A DNA stretch of 64,000 nucleotides. Source: Glossina fuscipes (taxonomy: Eukaryota > Arthropoda > Insecta > Diptera > Glossinidae). Made by a program: the position numbers and the translations under genes. The DNA is taken from positions 34,580,750 to 34,644,749 of the forward strand of contig NW_023998416.1 in the NCBI RefSeq assembly GCF_014805625.2. The letters run 5' to 3'. Each line of letters starts with the position of its first letter. Positions within the stretch are counted from its first letter, which is position 1. Shown piece after piece: positions 14,201 to 26,647 of the stretch. The notes below the pieces were generated by a model that did not search any database, was not told the origin of the DNA, and saw nothing but the letters and a program-made list of their open reading frames with translations.

Positions 14201-16653
14201 CTTGTTTCATTTATGTTATTCCTTTCACTTTTTGAAAAAATGCATGAAATGTATGCCATTCATAATAAATTCCATTTTAATTCACCTAAAAGATGGCAGC
14301 TTTTGAAGCAATATTCGTTCGTAATGCTGCTTTCTTCGCGCTTGAGTCGTCTAGCAATGTTATACTTGACAAGAAAAAGTCAAAGGTAATCATTGGCAGT
14401 TATTGTAATTACATATATACAACAACAACTCTTATTGAAAATTGGAAATTCATGTCATGTAACATGAAATGAATAATGTTCGCAACGTTATTTCGAATAA
14501 TTTCAAATAATAAAAATGCATACAAGGAAGAAAGACATGTTTGCCTTCAGGCGAACTTAGGAGGCGCATGCAAAATGCAGGTCAACCAATTATTTGATAA
14601 GTTAAGCAAGTTGTGTTTACCGTCAATCTTGAGCACCCGTTTCCCGCGACATTTTACTGTCAACATATTCTTTCTCAATGCATCGATGTTGAGACTTTGA
14701 CCTCATTATCGAGCTTGTCGTTTAGCTATTACGGGACACAGATTCTCGCCTTTTTCATTTAGGCGATTTTAAAACTTTCGGCGGCAGGCGACAAATATCA
14801 AGATTAAACTCTGATAAACACTTCCGTTTGGTGAAATTTCTCTGCCCATATCCTCCATATTAAAAGTCCTAGTAGAAAAATGCATTGTGAGGACCGCAAT
14901 CGTTCCTCATTATGGTCACATATCGTGGACTTAAGATATGTTTACCTTTCGGAACATAGACTGAAGCTTAGGAGTACTGTCTACATGCGACTGATCAGTT
15001 TAGTATTAAGGCAGGAAGGATAGTAGCTGATATAGAATGCAGTCTTGAATCGTAAACAGCGCCAATTATCAGGCAAATAAACGATGCGCGAACAGGTAAC
15101 GTCTGCTTTTCTTCTTAAAGTTCTCGTCAAGGCGAACAGAGGCAACGCTCGGCAAGTGTCCCTATTTATTCTGTAGAAGCCGGGTTTGTCAGCAAACATT
15201 ACATGACCGATGACGAAAAAGAAGCGGAGGCACCCTCAATTTACACTACAGTGTAAGCGTATCATTTGACGATTTCACCCATTTTCAATACCAACCTGCG
15301 TGCAAGGACTTTCATAAATTTTCCCAAACTCAAAGCCGAAATCTGAGTTTCGTGGGACCGGGAGAACGTTTACCGCAAAACATTGGACAGACGAAGTTGT
15401 TTAATTCCTTCCGGAAGTTGAAGGAGATCAGAAATGTATATATACCTTGGCGGACTCTCCAGAGTTTTTAGTATGATTACTATTGAAGTCTTAAAGTAAA
15501 AGCAACTAAGATTAGCGGCGTTATTGAGGGCTCTATCACACTACTTGCCTACTTGGCCACTCAGGCGAATATGACTGAAGTTACCCTATGGGGTATTGTA
15601 AACGTTTTAACATATTGAATACATTCCCAAGTCTAGCATGGAACCTAAAGCCTAAACGGCTTCGGTAGAAAGTAACTCAATCGTGTAAATACCGTAGGTC
15701 AGGAACTTCGGACACAATCTTGGCCAACACATTTGTTGCTCGCAATATATCAAATTTTATATCAACACTGCCTTTAGTCTGTGAAAGGCTGCAATAAAAG
15801 AAATTTTTTACATTTGGGTTTTCTTTGTTATCAGTTCATCGGGATTTGTAAGTTTGCTTTTCTTTCATTGAAGTGTGTCTGTTTGACTTCAAAAAGCGCA
15901 CTATTTATATGCATCGTTGTAACTCTTCCCGCTTCATCAGCAGAGAAATAAGGACAGATATCCAATTCTCCCTGAATTCTTGAAATGGAAAACAAAAAAA
16001 TGAGATCTATTGGCAGCCCATGAGAGCTGATTTTAATCAATTAAGTTTGACTTTAGCTTAAAGGTCTTTCTCAAATGCTTTTGGTTTTCCAATGAAAATA
16101 TTTTCCCTATTTTCGAGAGATTTTTTTTATTTGGCCCAATTCCAGGTCACACGTACATGAACTCTAGCTGAATTTAAACTCTAACGTGTAATTGAACAAA
16201 TACGCAATACACACGCATGAGAAGAAAAGGGTCTTGTCTCGTAACTGAACATAGCATTGCTGTTTCCCTCATCCCTCATTTGATATCCGTATCCTAATGT
16301 GTAATTTTCAATGCGAACTTTTCGAAGAGGATTTGACAAACCTGTGCTTGCTCGAGGCACAGATGGGGAGAAAAGTATGTAGAGGAGGCGTGATTAAACA
16401 TATTTATTTAATTAAGTTTGATATGTCAGTAGGCAATGAAATGCAGTCATGCAACAAGTTGTTCGTACCAACAAACAAAAGGAAAAAAGAAAAAACGAAA
16501 ACGAAAAAGAAAACTCACCTGCAACATGAGCTCACGCAATTTATCCAAATCATCAGCATGTGACCTTGTCGGTAAATAACGGCATTCGCAAGGTTGCTGA
16601 TGGGCCATAAAAAGCAAAGCCAACAAAAAAAGCCAACAAAGGTTTGCATTCAT
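11036..16653 (-). CDS. Proct: proctolin precursor (two coding exons)
   Basis: This encodes the prepropeptide of proctolin (RYLPT), a secreted arthropod neuropeptide that stimulates visceral and skeletal muscle. The exons are 16519-16653 and 11036-11215, with donor CAG|GTGAGT, acceptor TTTTAAG|A and phase 0, giving 104 residues. Residues 5-16 are a strongly hydrophobic signal core. RYLPT at 25-29 follows at once, so signal peptidase would free its N-terminus, and Arg30 gives the C-terminal monobasic site. The next acidic helix-like stretch (SHADDLDKLRELMLQILE) is what I recall following proctolin in flies. Asn-rich sequence follows, with RK at 89-90. I chose the Met at 16653 because it directly precedes the signal core. 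An in-frame Met at 16815 would add 54 Ser-rich residues. The peptide and its processing are known from the family; the splice model is read from the sequence. Confidence 0.92.
11975..12498 (-). mobile_element. dead mariner-family transposase fossil, internally deleted
   Basis: Read on the minus strand, two pieces resemble mariner/Tc1-type transposase. The N-terminal piece at about 12277-12498 has an element like TTICKWFADFK (helix-turn-helix region), and a KIALDS-stop-KIKLQEM stretch continues just below it. The C-terminal piece at about 11975-12165 has LTFELLSHPPYYTNLS, then YYLFVNLKSM, like the HPPYSPDLAPSDYFLF region. The central third, including the first catalytic Asp, is missing. In the C-terminal piece the Asp of SPDLAPSD are replaced (Asn and Val), and stops interrupt the frame. 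Normal mariners are about 1.3 kb with a transposase of about 345 residues. It is non-functional. I did not find the terminal repeats. Confidence 0.75.
13001..13140 (+). repeat. degenerate dispersed repeat, copy 3
   Basis: The blocks lie in order: AGACGGACAGACGGACGTGC at 13011, then TTAAATCGTTTCAGAATTTTATG, AATATGTATACTTTGTG, and CTCCTTCTGGGCGTTGCAAACG. It is the best-preserved copy of the family and defines the block order used to recognise the others. Confidence 0.6.
16519..16653 (-). CDS. Proct: Proct coding exon 1 (signal peptide and RYLPT)
   Basis: It encodes residues 1-45: hydrophobic signal segment, a Cys-Glu-Cys end, proctolin RYLPT, a cleaving Arg, and the start of the associated peptide. 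It ends in CAG followed by the strong donor GTGAGT at 16518. The frame stays open upstream to a Met at 16815, so the exon itself is longer than the part marked here. Confidence 0.92.
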
Positions 16654-16849
16654 GCCATGAAACCATGAAGCCGACGACGAAACAGTGGCGGCGGTAAAGT
16701 AGGGGGAAACAGAATCATCACCGACTGCCACAACAGATGAAGATGATAATGATGATGAAGTTAAACTATCGTTGTTGCTCTTGTTGCTGTTATTGTTTAT
16801 TTTGTTAAAATGCATTTTTACGTTTCCGGTTTAACGATTTTACGTTGAT
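16654..16849 (-). other. Proct 5' leader or alternative N-terminal extension
   Basis: The reading frame of exon 1 stays open from 16654 to a Met at 16813-16815, adding 54 Asn/Ser-rich residues before the signal segment. A possible 5' UTR acceptor (TTTGTAG|ATC) lies at 16850, with a possible donor AAG|GTAACTG at 16969, giving a 120 bp leader intron. The acceptor lacks a good pyrimidine tract, so this part is weak. Confidence 0.35.
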
Positions 16850-16969
16850 CTACAAATGTGTTTTGTGCCGTTGAAGTCGATAGTCGCTGTTTTTTTTTTT
16901 TTTTTTTGTTGCTTTTTCTTTTTCAATTTGCTGCTGTTGCCCAGCAATAAAAATTTCGCTTTCAGTTAC

Positions 16970-19900
16970 CTTAAAAAGAGAACAATTTGTGTATTTTAAA
17001 TATTTTATATCTTACGTCTCCGGTACGTGTTGTTTCTTTTTAATTTCGATAAATTTACGTAAAAATAGTTAAAATTTTAAAATCCATTATATGTTAACTT
17101 TTAAATAAGTTTCTTCAGCTGGTCCGGCGTACTTAAGTTTGAATTGCACTCAAATCTTAACGATTTCCAATGATTGGTAATCGCAGTCTGAAATCCTCAT
17201 TGCATTCCTTTGCTTGCCGTAGTAAACAAACCGGAATTTTTAATGGTTTCAAGCAAACAAAAAAAAGTTTGCAAATATTTTATAGCCTATAATACTTTGT
17301 TAAAGAATTTTAAAATTATCATAATACGAAAGCAAAAGTGTTGATCAAAAAAGCCAAAAAAAAAAAAAAAAAACAAGAAAAAGAAAAAGAAACACGTGTG
17401 AGTCATATTTAAAAATTTCATTATTTTTATTTACGTTTATCTCAGTGTGTTTGTGCTTTTCTTCTTCTCCTTCTTCTTCTTCTACTGCTTCTGCTTATTT
17501 GCCTTATATCTGTTGTCTTGGCCTTTTGCAGTCGTAGTTGACGTTATTTTGCAAGTAAACCGGAAAATAACATAAATGAAATTTATGTCCGTTCTTATAA
17601 ACACTTGAGATTGTTTTCGCCACAATATGTCTCCACTTTATGGAGTCAATAATTCAATAACTTTTTCCTCGAAACTGTTCAGTAAACTAGTACGTGCGTG
17701 TGTATAGTATTTGAAAATAAATTCTTAGAATAATTTTCCAATGACATTATACGAGGAGAGAAAACTTTGCCGTCACATTTTCGATTTTTTGCCAATGAAG
17801 CGAGCAAATCCCTCTCATGACAACATTTTAAAGTAAGCAAAGGGAAAACGAAAGAATTTCACTTTTGGACGTATTTCTTAACCATTATTAACTTATCCAT
17901 GATGGAGAAAAAATTCACTGATTCGATACGTCGCTCATACATCGTTTTACGTATATATTTTGAACTATATTTTTTTATGATTTTTATGATTGAATCGATC
18001 GGGGCCTAGCCATCTACACATACAAGTGCCGTGTCCCGTTTTCACAACCCAGTGAAGTGTCTATGCTGTGGGAATGTTATAGCGGTGTATATAAGTGCAC
18101 GTTTCGCGATAGAGTTGTATTTCTAATCTATATCTAATGTGTGAGTAGGGGAGGCTTTTGTTTTCTCATGGAGTCCTGCGCAACACTACAGCCGGCTGTT
18201 TGATCCAAGCTATCGGGAAAGGCTTCTTTATATTTCATCTTCACAGCAGAATACACGTTCATGTAGAACGCCTTCGCCCCCACTTATGGAGTAATCATCA
18301 CTGGGCTTGTTAAATGACGGATTTAGATTCTCACAATAACTACTTGCCCTAAACGCTCACAGATGCTCCTTATGATGGATATAAAAAATTTATAACCATT
18401 TCTCAGATGATATCAGATCATGATTCCAAATAGGTTTCCAAATAAAATAAGAACTCTTACTTGTGACTTACGAGTTAGGGTTTTGAAAAGGCGTAAGTTC
18501 CCAAATATTTCTAAAGATTGCTTTTCTCGCCAAGCTCTAAGTGATGTAGTGCAACTTGAAAAGGTATGAATCATCGAAAGTGTGCAACAAGCCAGCACCT
18601 TAAACCGTTTAAAAGTCCTCTTCATCTTAATGGAAGCATTTCCGCCAATTTCTGACAGTAACAAGCGCTAATGGGTCAGTTACCTAAATTTTAATTACCG
18701 CCTTGTACTTAGGTACAGTTTTCCAAATTGCGTTCCATATTTCTAAGTAGTAGAACTGTGAGATAAGGTAAGATAAGACTTCAGAAAAAATTTCTCTTTG
18801 TTTGATAAATAAATATAAACTTTTGTGTTTTAACTTATAGGATCTTATTCTCTTCTCACGCCACTTTAGAGGAGGAAACCTTTAAGAGGTGTTTGTCACA
18901 TCCCAGAGCCAACCCATGGTCTAATCTATACATCAATTTTTTTTTAATTATTTAAAACTATTTTTTTCTTTTTAATTTCAATAGAAAATATGAGCTACGA
19001 AATTTCCTGAAAGCCTTACACCTATCAAGTCATCGTTCCTTTTGTAAAATGCTTCCTTTTTTTTTAATTTAAAAACTAATATAAACTATTAATTTAAATA
19101 TTATTTAATTAATGTTAATTATTGTGTTCTGCCTTAAACAAAAAAAAAAGCCTTTTCCTTCTTTTAAATTTTCTTAAACTTTTTTTATTTTTATATAATA
19201 TAAATAAATGCGTGAATTAAAGTAAGATGAGCACTGGCAGCTGAGACTATCTTCTTAAAATTTATTCAAAATTGTATTTTGATTATAAATTATAATGTTA
19301 AAATTATACAAAAAAAAATAAAAAATTTAATAAAAACATGAAAATAAAGAATTTTTTACAAAAATATTTTTAAAAACAACTTTTTTTTACAAAAATAATG
19401 ACGTAGTATTGCAACACGACAAGCACGACAAGGCCAAAGGAAGGAATTCTTGCTTTATAACGAGTTGCACAAAATATTTCTTTAAAGTGTTTAATTAGTT
19501 ATGGAAACCGATTAAATATTTGACTTGAATTGAATGCCTGCCTGACTCCATTCGATTAGATTGCCAAGTTTACTTACTTTAAAGGTAAACAGTTCTTTAT
19601 TTTAGTGATTTAATTAGCGATGCAATCACTTAAATAATTCCAAATATTTGTTTATTCAAGAATTTTGAAAAAAAAAAATCTTTTACACAATATATGGATT
19701 TAATACAATTTTAAATTTTAATTTAATTTAAAATTTGCTTTTAATAAAATTCTAGTCACTTTTTTTATATTTTATTTTATTTTATTATTATTATTATTTT
19801 TTTTTTTTTTTTGCTTTTTGCTATGTATTTTATAATATTAGTATTTGTGAAGAGCTCTCGACTTTATCTAGGATAACACAATTTAGTGTTTGAACGCATA

Positions 19901-22900
19901 TCCTGTGGTAACAATTGTATTTATAGCCAAAAAAGAAATCTCTCTCGATATAACTATGACAACATACACCGAAAACTAAAACAGCAATAACAAAAATACA
20001 TTTAGATACATATAACCATACATACACACACATACCCCCACATAGACAAATACGTAGAGACGAGATACGTTCGCTTCTTAACTTGACTTTAAACGGCAAC
20101 AATAAGGATACTATAGCTAACCAATCGACCTCCCGTTCTTTCCATCCTTTTTAAAGGGTATTCTATACCGATATCAGTTATCTTGGCTAATAAAACAGAA
20201 AAGCATGTTCTCAAGCACGCATACATACACCCATACAAATTCATAATGACAAAGAAAATCTATAAATTATGTAGTTTAACATGCTCCGAGATTTTCTGCA
20301 GACCCCAAAATACACAATTCATTGTTGAATATTTACTGTCTCTACACATTGTGCATATCGCTGTGTACGCGACTTAGTACTGAAAATTCTATGACCATTT
20401 CGAAAGGTGGGGATGGTTAGAAAATTTGGCCTGAATATTACGCACGATAGTTGGGCGGGCGGTCGACTGCTTACCATAGAGCACAACACAAACAAATTAA
20501 GCGCTTGCGCTTTTCCAGCAATTATCACACGTGTCCATTTAAATTCATTTCGAGAAACAATTGTTTCGAATGTTGCATTTGAATACATCGTAACGCTGAA
20601 AGCAAGCATTTACCTAGACACATACACAAACATATAAAAGTACATAAATATACATTCGCACGTACTTATATACATATATATGTATATATATATATGTACA
20701 TACAAAGATGTAAAAACTATTTTCTTTCAATTTCAAAGTGCATCACTCCCAGTCGCTCTTATCGTTTCTGTTTTTTTTTTTTTTTCTTTCGTAGGTTCAC
20801 GTCATTTGCAACGATTCATACCGTTCTGTATATAGCTGATAGACGAAACATTTTGCACGGAGCGCCCCATTGATTCGGGTTTCATTTTAGAGATATGGGG
20901 ATAGACTACATTAGCTTAACGCTGCGTTAAATACGGCCACGAGCACACTTTACTTGCCACAGGGACGTTCTCATTAAAGAATAAGACCAATGTAAATTTT
21001 TCGAATTTTTTTCTTTAGTAGATTGTTATGAACCTTCTAGTGTATGTAGAAGAAAACTCATTATACGGAAAAGATCCTTGAAATCTTGTGCTTCTTCACA
21101 ATGAACACCTGCGACCGATTAGAATAAAGATCTTTGGAAACTGTTCATGTTCGTTTAAAAACAGTCCCATTGACGGTACTGCACTGCTCATCAAGATCAG
21201 CATTGAAGGACAATTCGAAATTTTTCCGTGCTTTTGTCAAGAAATTAAAAACTTGACGGGAAGCTTTTGAAGTCGACAATAGAGTTGTATGTTTTCTTTC
21301 CCCTTTAATTTATCATCTCGCTTCACGCAAAGATTGTGTTGAAGCTGCGTTTCAAGGGAATAATAACGCGAATTTGGAAGGACAGTGTTGTGATTCTGCG
21401 GGTCGTACGCAACACACGATTTTTTCATTCCAATTGCTTGCGGTATCTTCAAAACAATGCGGTATCTAAAAGAATGCATGCAACCTTTGCCATAAGTTCA
21501 TGTAAACATTTTTTGCTAACAAAGGAGTGTCCTTCTTTTGGGACGAGAATAGAAGTTTTGCATTCAAAAAACTCGTTGACTACATAAAAATGAACCTTGG
21601 TAAAAATTTCTACCCATCTCTCTAGAATTTCTTCTCCTTGAAATTATATTTGAACCAATCACGCTAGTTTGTCGCATCGCTTCTTCAGTTAAACATGTCT
21701 CGCAAAAATGGCGTATTTCCAAATTTCTATAAATTTTATTTCATTAACATTCTCGGATTAATTAGGGAGAAGGGGTGAAAACTGAAAAGAAGATCTTAGA
21801 TTACTTATAAAAAGGTTCCTTTTCTTTCCATTTGCATTAGCTGAATAGGAAGTGTTTTGCCACTTAGAAGCACAGACACACACAAAACAAAAGCCTTACA
21901 TGGCTGAGATATGTAACGTGAGAAATCTTTGCAATAATTGAATTGTGACTTAATTGAAAGTCAAAGTGATTGAAAGAAAGGAAAATAAAAGAAAAGAACC
22001 TAACAAAGGGGAAAAAACGCATTACTTCTTTTCATGAAGTATTTTTACGTATAGAAGGTACAGTATTGTAGAGAATTTTAAGATTCAACTAAATGCCAAT
22101 ACATCATCAATTTCTATTGAGTTATATAACAGTAATAATTGGATGTGGTATGAAATTGATTTTCTAAATTCCCACTCGTAATACCAAAAAGTTCATTGAT
22201 GAAAAGAATTTTTAGAAACAAAGGTATAACTAAATAATGCTGCAGAGAAACTCATTCATAAGTTCGGAGAAGCGCTGCCCACACTTTTGAAATTTAAATT
22301 AACAAAATAAAAATTAAATTGAATTCTGCAAAATGCCGAAAATGATTCATCATCAGTAAGAACGGCACACACGCACTCAGGTCGAGACGCAAACGATAGT
22401 AGAGCATTTTGGAATGATGCCAGCATCTCAGTCAGAAGGAGAAAGTTTTTATGAGGCTGCAAAATACTGATGTCGTCATAATAAAAAAGCGCGCATTCTA
22501 CGTGCACTAAAGGTTACTTAAGTGCCGTGCACGTACGACGTGGACCTCGCTTTTGCTGCCAAATAGGAAATACTCTTCTTTTCATAACTTTTCAATGTTT
22601 GACATTACAAAAGGACATTCAATCTTTTTCAAGATTTCTTTTCTTTTATTCTCTATCTATTTTTTCTTTCCTTCCCCCCCCCTTTGCCATCACTATGTTC
22701 GCTATGTCTTCCTACTGCGTTTGTTATTGTGTTTTCAGTTTAGCGAAAATATTGACTGGGCGAGTAAACATGTGCATGAAAGTCATGAAAAGTTTATGCT
22801 TAAGCCATTCATAAAAGTAAAATTGATTTTTGTATAGATTTTGCCTTAAGGAAAACAAGTTCTTTTCCATTATATTTTAATGAGGCATTTTTAGTGCCAT

Positions 22901-25900
22901 TTCAGCATCGTCCTTACAAGGTTATTGTAATCATAATACTCATTATTATCGCTCAAATCAAACTTTATTCTATAAATGCCTAAGCAACGTTGATGATGTA
23001 AACGTAGTTAACAAAATTAAATCAAATGAGATTAGAGGACAATCCTTCTCCTTAGACCTTAAACACAGCATGGATACTGGGCTTTCCAGAACAAAGACTT
23101 CGTCAACATTTGTAAAAAAATAAAAGGCAAAAGATTTACTTAAACATTAAACAATAGCTTAGACAAGATTAAAAAATTCCAAAGCACGTGAACATTTGAC
23201 GCCAAAGATTCTTACAGCAAAACTCATCCCAGGCTTCAAACTTTCACTTGCCTTAGAAACGCCATAAAGATGTTGAGATATTTTCGTACCAAGTTCCTTA
23301 TTGGCTCCTTTAGGTTTTCCTTAAAAGACTTAAACCGGTCTCGCTTACCTTTTCTAATTAAATTAAGAGAAAAAAGTTTCAAAACTGATTTCTATTTAGA
23401 CATAGCTTTCACATATACCTTGGTGTTATTTTTACGACGAATGCAAGAATGGAAAAGTGATTACTCGCGAACATAACACATTCTACACAACTTACCTTCA
23501 CATAGTTCTTCTTCCAATTATGCACCCCATCATCACTTGCCAGGGTATATTAAGTTTGCGAGAATGGTTGCACACCAATGGTTGCTTACCTTCACATAGT
23601 TCTTCTTCCAATTATGCACCCCAGAGACTTGACATAACCCTGTCTCTCATTGCATTAATCGTCTAAGAAATATGATCTCAGTTAATTCAATTCTTTCTCT
23701 TCCTCTATACATTCGAATACTGTTGCATTCAACTTACAAGTTGTTCAAGAAAGATCGCTTTCAAAAATGGATTTAATTCGTTTTGAGACGAGCACGACAG
23801 GAAACAGTATTTGCGTTTGGTTGAATTCTTTAACTCAACTCTGAGAGTGGACCTGACTTTGCAAGCAGTGTTTTGAAAAAAAGTGAAATATGAGTAATAA
23901 TTTAAAACAGAGAGCAAATTTGGTCGCAGACAACATTTTTCATATATTTAGGTATCAGAAAGTCATTCTGAGGCGAAAACAGTCCTAGTAATTTTCTACA
24001 GTAAATGCGTCGTAAAGCAAACCCATTTAAAATGTTAATTGTGAGCCTCCCTTACATCTACAAGTTTTATACGTCAGTGCAGCCCTTAATCTTAATAGGA
24101 GGCTGCCCGTGTTGCCATTTCACAACTATCAGAATAATAATGGTACTCGTAAGTCACATATGCTTTTACGGAAGAGCGTGCAATTTAAACCCAATTTTTA
24201 TCCGGGATTAACACTTGCAAGACATCGATCGTTTAGTTCTTTTTTTTGCCAAAGATGACTGTCTGGAAGTGGGGCTTGTTCTTGCGGTTATCCTTCTGAA
24301 AATAACAAACATGCATAGTGAAAATACTCTTTGTACTCGGGAATAATATGAAAATAATGGAGATTCGTTTCGCTAAGAGCGACTTAGACTTTCTCCTTAG
24401 ACAGTTATGTGGTGAACTTAAACAGACACGCAACCGGTCTCTCTCGAAACCTAACACAAGCATATACATCGAACAGATGACACCTCTTTTTGCTTTTTCA
24501 TAAATTTAGTTTTAGTTAGGTGAGGCACCAATCCTAGAGCTACGCAGGACGGGTAAAACAAAAACAAAAGGATGTATTGTTCATTCCTTACTTAATTAAA
24601 TAAAATACTTATTCAATTAGTTTAAGCAAAAAACATATCATATATTCGACCGGACTTGAGTTCATAGCCGTCGCTTCCATTTCCACTTACGCTGCAGCCT
24701 AAACACCTAAACAAACTATGCCACAAAAGCGACATGATACGAGTATATGCAAGTTCACATTCATATGCCTTGCTACTTAGTTTAATTTAAACGCTCTCGT
24801 ATAACGTGCACACTTCAAGGCATATTCAAACTTTTATGATTACTGAAACTGAAAAATATATATTCGCAAGTGAACTTTTCGAATCTGATTATAAAATGGG
24901 TACAGGATAACAAACATATATGTAATGAAAACTAGGAGGAATAATTATAATAAAAACCTTTCGGTAATAAATAGAGAGATATGTAGAAAAATAAGGATAA
25001 TTCAAGAAAATAGGTAAAGTTCACTAAAGTTCATAGGTGCCGGCATCAAAATACCAAAAGTGAACGGCCAAACATATAATAGAAAAAATCAAAAATTGTG
25101 GATTCTATTACTTATACTTGTGCATACAACCGCTTATGCTCGTACATACAGCATAGGAAAAAATATGTGATCGAAATGCGGTACTTTTTGACTCGTGTCA
25201 GAGTGTTAGAGAGCGAGACCTGTCCAAGGTATAACATTTAAAAAGCAGATATTTTTAACGGTTTGTAGAGTTTTAACTACAATTCACAAAGGATTTCCAA
25301 GTGTTTCTTTCACATCAGAGTTTCAGGAAATGCTAGATGCGAAAGTCTCCAATCTCATCAATATACTTTTTCACATAATACTATATTTTCAAAAGCCATT
25401 ACATCATTGAAATAAGGTATTTAAGGGTGGCCCGTGACCAATTCTAAAATTTTTATTTGTTAAAGATAGACTTATTATCTAAATGTTCATAAGATATTAA
25501 CTTTTGAACCATTATGTGGCTCCTATAACACTAAGGAAATCCTACTTTTAACTTAAAATGTATACATTACTTAATACGTTGAGCTTTCCTATTGCTAAAA
25601 ACGCAATTATGTGATACAGTGAACGTAGCATAACAAAACGACCTAACATATGCACAACAAAATCAAAATTAGGTCAAAATATTGTTAAAAATGAATACGC
25701 GTACTTAGCGTTGCTGTGCAATGAAAGTAAATGTGAAGATTAAGCGGAAACAACGCGAAAATGGAGTAGGTCAGTAAGTTGATTAAACGGGCAAATGTGT
25801 CAATTGTATAAATATGATGAGATGCATAAAATATATTTAATTATAAAAGTAATAAAACTTACTTAGAATTATGTGTAGGTTATTTTATGCATGGTTTTAC

Positions 25901-26417
25901 ACTGTACGCGTTACGGTCTATAATGCACTTATATAATTTTAGCATTTCTAGCGGTATACAAAAGGGTACAAAGTAAACTTTAAACTTTAAACTATCATTA
26001 TTTTGAGAAGAAAAGCCTGTCATCTGTTAGGAGTGAGTCGTCAAATGTTTTTAAAAGCGTAGCAAGACATGTCAGTTTCATAGAAGTGAAAAGAATCCTA
26101 TTGTAGTTTAGGCGTCCTAACGTTGAGCATGGACCTAAAATTATCGTTCCATTTCTTGCAAGCACCCCAGCGGACTTATACACGCTTATGTGCTCGCCTT
26201 TTCATAGCCAATGTTTGCTTAAGAATTTTCATTGTTGCATGAATTGAGTCATTGGGCTGAAATGAAGTTTAAAAATAAATGTAATTAGGTTGTTCATGCC
26301 CTAAACCTTTAAATACTCTTCTTATTCCTTACCAAAAATCTGATTTTATTTTAATAAGCAGAATAATTGCCGGAATACGTGCGTACATATATAAATACAA
26401 TTCTCCGCCCACCAGGT
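16970..26417. other. intergenic, no gene seen
   Basis: This lies upstream of Proct and before the tRNA cluster. I read open frames on both strands and found none with conserved motifs or credible splice partners. It holds an A-run at 17356-17373, AT-rich low complexity around 19000-19850, an AT palindrome near 20667-20702, and a direct repeat at 23491-23622. Proct promoter and enhancer DNA is expected in the first kilobases, but no element can be named. Confidence 0.5.
23491..23622. repeat. 38 bp direct repeat
   Basis: An identical 38 bp block starting CTTACCTTCACATAGTTC occurs at 23491-23528 and again at 23585-23622, 94 bp apart. This looks like a recent local duplication. Confidence 0.9.
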
Positions 26418-26490
26418 GTTCCCGTGGTGTAGTGGTTATCACATCCGCCTAACACGCGGAAGGTCCTCGGTTCGAGACCGGGCGGGAACA
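26418..26490 (+). tRNA. tRNA-Val-AAC: tRNA-Val (AAC), variant acceptor stem
   Basis: 73 nt cloverleaf. Anticodon loop CTAACAC gives AAC. The acceptor arms GTTCCCG and CGGGAAC pair fully and differ from the other Val copies (GTTTCCG/CGGAAAC) by a compensated base pair. The T arm has one wobble pair. A TTTTT stretch follows within about 20 nt. Confidence 0.95.
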
Positions 26491-26574
26491 ATGGTGGTGA
26501 TTATTTTTGTAAATTTTTTATTATAATTGTTCGTTATTTCAACCTCAGGAATACAACGTACGATTTTATCGTAA

Positions 26575-26647
26575 GTTTCCGTGGTGTAGTGGTTATCACA
26601 TCCGCCTAACACGCGGAAGGTCCCCGGTTCGAGACCGGGCGGAAACA
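26575..26647 (+). tRNA. tRNA-Val-AAC: tRNA-Val (AAC)
   Basis: 73 nt, acceptor GTTTCCG/CGGAAAC, anticodon AAC, B box GGTTCGAGACC. A long T run follows about 20 nt downstream (pol III terminator). It lies 84 bp after the previous Val gene in the same orientation, so the two may be a tandem duplication. Confidence 0.97.

Larger units (their letters stand above)
11216..16518 (-). other. Proct intron (5303 bp)
   Basis: A GT-AG intron separating the two proctolin exons. It contains the mariner fossil at 11975-12498, a dispersed-repeat copy at 13001-13140, a short AT array at 13732-13751 and much AT-rich filler. I see no nested protein gene or tRNA. Confidence 0.8.

Noticed and set aside
14075..14389. 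104-residue open frame on the plus strand in the Proct intron
   Set aside because: It starts with TTG rather than ATG, is basic and hydrophobic in a patchy way, and shows no domain or splice context.
16447..16518. C-terminal part of the long minus frame after the Proct donor
   Set aside because: Phe/Arg-rich translation of intron sequence following the GTGAGT donor.
22527..22837. Overlapping plus-strand frames of about 95 residues
   Set aside because: Pyrimidine-rich DNA gives Phe/Ser/Leu-rich translations in two frames at once, which is typical of non-coding sequence.
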